Positions 61,500 through 64,000 of a stretch of DNA of 64,000 bases are shown here, piece after piece (the stretch's first letter is position 1; each line of letters starts with the position of its first letter). A model generated the notes under the pieces. It was not told where the DNA came from, ran no database searches, and saw only the letters and a list, made by a program, of their open reading frames with translations. The DNA is from Kocuria soli. GTDB lineage: Bacteria; Actinomycetota; Actinomycetes; Actinomycetales; Micrococcaceae. Made by a program: the position numbers and the translations under genes. Location: the NCBI RefSeq assembly GCF_003797835.1, contig NZ_RKMF01000004.1:124001-188000 (forward strand), given 5' to 3'.

Positions 61500-62699
61500 T
61501 CAGCTGCTCAGTCCGACGGAGGCGAGCAGGTGCCCCACCTCGGTCTTGGACAGGTCGCGGACCACGCCCTGCTTCTGGTTGCCGATGCGGATCGGTCCCA
61601 CCTGGGTGCGGACCAGCCGCTCCACGGGGTGCCCCACGGCGTCGAAGAGGCGACGCACAATGCGGTTGCGACCCGAGTGCAGGACGACCTCCACCAGGAT
61701 GTGCCCCGGGACGGAGTCGACCAGGCGGAAGGAGTCGACCTTGGCGATGCCGTCGTCGAGCATGATCCCTTCCTTCATCTGATCGCCCACGCCCTTCTCC
61801 ATGGGGCCGCGGACCTGCACCAGGTAGGTCTTGGGGACCTCGTAGGAGGGGTGGGTGAGGCGGTTGGTGAGTTCGCCGTCGTTGGTCAGCAGCAGCAGAC
61901 CTTCGGTCTCGATGTCCAGGCGCCCCACGTGGAAGATGCGGTGCTGGTGACGGTGTGGCACCAGGAAGTCGGAGATGCATTGGCGGCCCTCCTGGTCTTC
62001 CATGGTGGAGACCACGCCTTCGGGCTTGTTGAACGCGTAGTAGACCAGTTTGTCGTCCAGCTGGATGGGCAGGCCGTCCACGGTGATCTCCGCGGTCTTG
62101 GGGTCCACGCGCACGCCGAGTTCGGTGACCACCTCACCGTCCACGGTCACGCGCCCCTCGGAGATCATCTCCTCGCACACGCGCCGGGACGCGACTCCCG
62201 CGTTGGCCAGCAGCTTCTGCAGGCGCACGCCCTCGGCATCGTGGACCTCGAGGCGGTCCACGGGCGGGTTCTTGGGACGACGACGACGGTGCGGTCCGTA
62301 GATCGCCACCTTGTCCGGCATCTTGCGGCCGTAGCGATCGGTGTTCGCGTAGGGACGGTCACCGCTCTGCTGGCCGCCGCGCTGCGGTCCCTTGCCTGCG
62401 GGGGCCTTGCCCGCCGGGGCCTTGGCGTTGCGGCCGGGACCGGACTTGCCCGGACCACTCTTGCCGGGGGCGGTGAACTTGCCCTGGCCGGACTTCCCGG
62501 AGCCGCCCGGGCCTGCCTTCCCCGCGGGGCCGCGGGAACCGGGCTTGCCACCCGGACGTCCGGCACTTCCGCCGGCGCGGTTGCCCGCTCCCGCACCGGA
62601 ACGACCACCGGCTCCGCCGCCGGGGCGTCCCTGTCCGCGGCCGGATCCGGCCTGACCTGGGCGTCCGCCGCGGTTGTTGTTCTGTCTGTTCTCAGCCAT
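61500..62699 (-). CDS. rluB: Large-subunit rRNA pseudouridine synthase B
   Basis: 399 residues. The N-terminal 110 residues are a basic Gly/Pro/Lys/Ser-rich tail (GRGQGRPGGGAGGRSGAGAG) of the kind that binds RNA. An S4 domain (VRLQKLLANAGVASRRVCEE) and the catalytic domain follow, with the Asp in VGRLDIETEGLLLLTNDGEL. It modifies U2605-type positions of 23S rRNA. First gene of the operon after a 300-base gap from scpB. Confidence 0.9.
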   Translation of the reverse strand: MAENRQNNNRGGRPGQAGSGRGQGRPGGGAGGRSGAGAGNRAGGSAGRPGGKPGSRGPAGKAGPGGSGKSGQGKFTAPGKSGPGKSGPGRNAKAPAGKAPAGKGPQRGGQQSGDRPYANTDRYGRKMPDKVAIYGPHRRRRPKNPPVDRLEVHDAEGVRLQKLLANAGVASRRVCEEMISEGRVTVDGEVVTELGVRVDPKTAEITVDGLPIQLDDKLVYYAFNKPEGVVSTMEDQEGRQCISDFLVPHRHQHRIFHVGRLDIETEGLLLLTNDGELTNRLTHPSYEVPKTYLVQVRGPMEKGVGDQMKEGIMLDDGIAKVDSFRLVDSVPGHILVEVVLHSGRNRIVRRLFDAVGHPVERLVRTQVGPIRIGNQKQGVVRDLSKTEVGHLLASVGLSS

Positions 62700-63007
62700 G
62701 TCTCACTGTCCTGTTCAGGTCTGTGGTGGAGTTCGCGCGGGGGATGGCTCATCCGCACCGCGTGGGGCGCCGTCGTCGTGAATGACTTTCCGCACGATCC
62801 CGCCAGGGGACGGGGATTGCGGGGCGCAGCAAAGCCCCAAGTCTACCGCGAGCCACCCTCCAGCGCCCGACCACACCGTTAGCTGTCGATCACACCTCGC
62901 ATACGCGGTGTGGTCGCAATGGCCGGTGGGGTTGGCGGGGAAAGGGGCACGGGAAAAGGTGCGCGGGGCGCGGGCGGGAAGGGCGGGGCGGGAAGGGGGC
63001 GGCGGGC
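62700..63007. other. Non-coding gap between scpB and rluB
   Basis: About 300 bases holding the rluB promoter and the scpB terminator region. It includes CGACCACACCG (62868-62878) and CGGTGTGGTCG (62906-62916), perfect 11-base inverted arms. A second copy of the left arm, CGATCACACC (62887-62896), could pair with the same right arm. No small gene seen. Confidence 0.5.
62868..62916. terminator. Two alternative hairpins sharing one arm
   Basis: CGACCACACCG or CGATCACACC can each pair with CGGTGTGGTCG, so two exclusive stems are possible. Position after scpB suggests termination or attenuation before rluB. Confidence 0.4.
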
Positions 63008-63607
63008 CTAGCCCTGGAACTCGTCCAGCTGGTCGACGCCGGGCAGGTGCGGGGAGATCTGCGGGAGCTCCTCCAGGGAGTCCAACCCGAGCTTCTCCAG
63101 GAAGTACGGGGTGGTCGCGTACAGCAACGCGCCGCTGATCGGGTCCCGGTCCACCTCAGCCAGCAATCCTCGCGCCACCAGGGTGCGGATCACGCCGTCC
63201 ACGTTCACGCCGCGGATCGCGGACACCCGGGCGCGGCTCACGGGTTGCCGGTACGCGACGACCGCCAGCGTCTCCATCGCCGCCTGGCTCAGCCGGGAGG
63301 TCTGTCCCTCCAGGACGAAGGCCTGGACCAGGGGGGCGAATTCGGCGCGGGAGTAGAACCGCCAGCCACCGCCCACCTTGCGCAGTTCGAAGCCGCGCGG
63401 GACGCCGCCGGCCGGGCCCACGCCGTCGTACTCGGCACGCAAGGAATCCAAGGTCGCGCGGATCTCGGCCACGGGCACGGACAGCACCTCGGCCAGGTCG
63501 AAGTCGCTCACGGGCCGATCGGCCACCATGAGCACGGCCTCCAACGCAGCGGCCAGTCCCCCGGGCAAGGTGTCCGGATCCGGGACCGTCGACGGTTCGG
63601 CGCTCAC
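63008..63607 (-). CDS. scpB: Segregation and condensation protein ScpB
   Basis: 199 residues from GTG 63607 (VSAEPSTVPDPDTLPGGLAA). Two winged-helix domains: AALEAVLMVADRPVSDFDLA, RGFELRKVGGGWRFYSRAEF, then METLAVVAYRQPVSRARVSA and IRGVNVDGVIRTLVARGLL. It forms the kleisin-associated dimer of the SMC-ScpAB complex for chromosome segregation. Overlaps the scpA stop by four bases (GTGA). Confidence 0.93.
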   Translation of the reverse strand: MSAEPSTVPDPDTLPGGLAAALEAVLMVADRPVSDFDLAEVLSVPVAEIRATLDSLRAEYDGVGPAGGVPRGFELRKVGGGWRFYSRAEFAPLVQAFVLEGQTSRLSQAAMETLAVVAYRQPVSRARVSAIRGVNVDGVIRTLVARGLLAEVDRDPISGALLYATTPYFLEKLGLDSLEELPQISPHLPGVDQLDEFQG

Positions 63608-64000
63608 GAGCCCACCTCCGCAGCAGTTTCCGGTCCGGCCGCGGCGTCGTCCTCGGGAAGCACCGGGCGGTCGTGTTCGTCGGAGAGCCGGTCGGAGGTC
63701 CAGTCCGAGTCGGCCGTCCAGGTGACCCACAGTTCGTCCAGGGGCGCCTCCTGCCGCAGCTCGACGGCGCGGTCCCGGAACAGTTCCAGAATCGCCAGGA
63801 ACCGTACGACGACGACCAACACGGACTCCGCCTGCGCGATCAACGAACGAAAACCGTGCTCCGCACCGTCCTCCAAGAGCAGCCGCAACTCCTCGGCCTC
63901 CTGGCGAACCGTGACCGCGAATCCGTGCAGGTGATCGGTCCCGACCTCCGTGGGGATCTCGGCGCGGGTCTCGAACGCCTTCCGGGCGATCTCGGCGAAC
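63604..64000 (-). CDS. scpA: Segregation and condensation protein ScpA (C-terminal part, runs off the right edge)
   Basis: Kleisin subunit of SMC-ScpAB. The visible frame reads FAEIARKAFETRAEIPTEVG, HLHGFAVTVRQEAEELRLLL, SVLVVVVRFLAILELFRDRA and VELRQEAPLDELWVTW, the typical ScpA C-terminal winged helix (FLAxLEL motif). It then has an acidic tail. The N-terminus is outside the window. Confidence 0.9.
   Translation of the reverse strand, partial: FAEIARKAFETRAEIPTEVGTDHLHGFAVTVRQEAEELRLLLEDGAEHGFRSLIAQAESVLVVVVRFLAILELFRDRAVELRQEAPLDELWVTWTADSDWTSDRLSDEHDRPVLPEDDAAAGPETAAEVGS

Overview
The window is GC-rich, densely packed chromosomal DNA from an actinobacterium. Its gene order near the right end (scpA-scpB-rluB-tyrA-cmk-der), a furA-katG pair, a TetR-type BioQ biotin regulator with TGAAC-N3-GTTCA operators and an apparently leaderless bioB all fit Actinomycetota. 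A Micrococcales-type host is likely, but I cannot fix the genus from sequence alone.

Region by region. 1-18 kb is ordinary chromosome: an NhaA antiporter with a DsbA-like tail, a butanediol-type dehydrogenase, a divergent TetR/YhgE-Pip membrane protein pair, 3-methyladenine glycosylase, an NmrA-like reductase, an ABC-class ATPase of unknown role, an FNT channel, two acyltransferases, a coenzyme A disulfide reductase-rhodanese fusion under a CstR-like operator, AzlCD, and a decayed glyoxalase/TipA-type pair. 18-24 kb is phosphoenolpyruvate synthase (ppsA) cut in two by a 3.6-kb cassette. The cassette has a TA dinucleotide at both junctions, short imperfect inverted ends and no recombinase gene. 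It carries ArsR, a damaged SRPBCC gene, a VC0807-like membrane protein, an FAD monooxygenase and MarR. 24-30 kb holds a trans-membrane flavin electron-transfer set (ferric-reductase-like protein, FMN-binding protein, ApbE) and a TrpXYZ-like ABC importer. 30.6-36.5 kb is a probable cationic homopoly(amino acid) locus: a phosphopantetheinyl transferase, an M1 metallopeptidase and a 1303-residue Pls-type single-module NRPS whose adenylation pocket reads as lysine-like. 36.6-39.4 kb is furA-katG.

39.5-51.7 kb is an accessory island ending beside a tRNA-Pro gene. It contains a probable anti-phage STAND NTPase with an N-terminal Cap4/DUF4297-like nuclease domain, two inverted copies of an IS3-family element, and an IS481 remnant. 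Between the IS copies is a biotin locus (bioQ/bioBAF) in which bioB is intact, bioA carries three apparent frameshifts, and bioF is frameshifted and cut by the second IS. 51.9-64 kb returns to core genes: pyruvate carboxylase, a second FAD monooxygenase related to the one in the ppsA cassette, a CPBP protease, then der, cmk, tyrA, rluB, scpB and partial scpA on the minus strand.

How the parts relate: the intact core genes serve central metabolism, ribosome maturation and chromosome segregation. Gene decay (ppsA, bioA, bioF, VOC/TipA, SRPBCC, a GNAT and perhaps the 5' end of the PPTase) is concentrated around mobile DNA, although homopolymer sequencing errors could explain some of the frameshifts. 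The most interesting candidates are the standalone nuclease-STAND gene, the polylysine-synthetase-like locus and the TA-flanked cassette inside ppsA.
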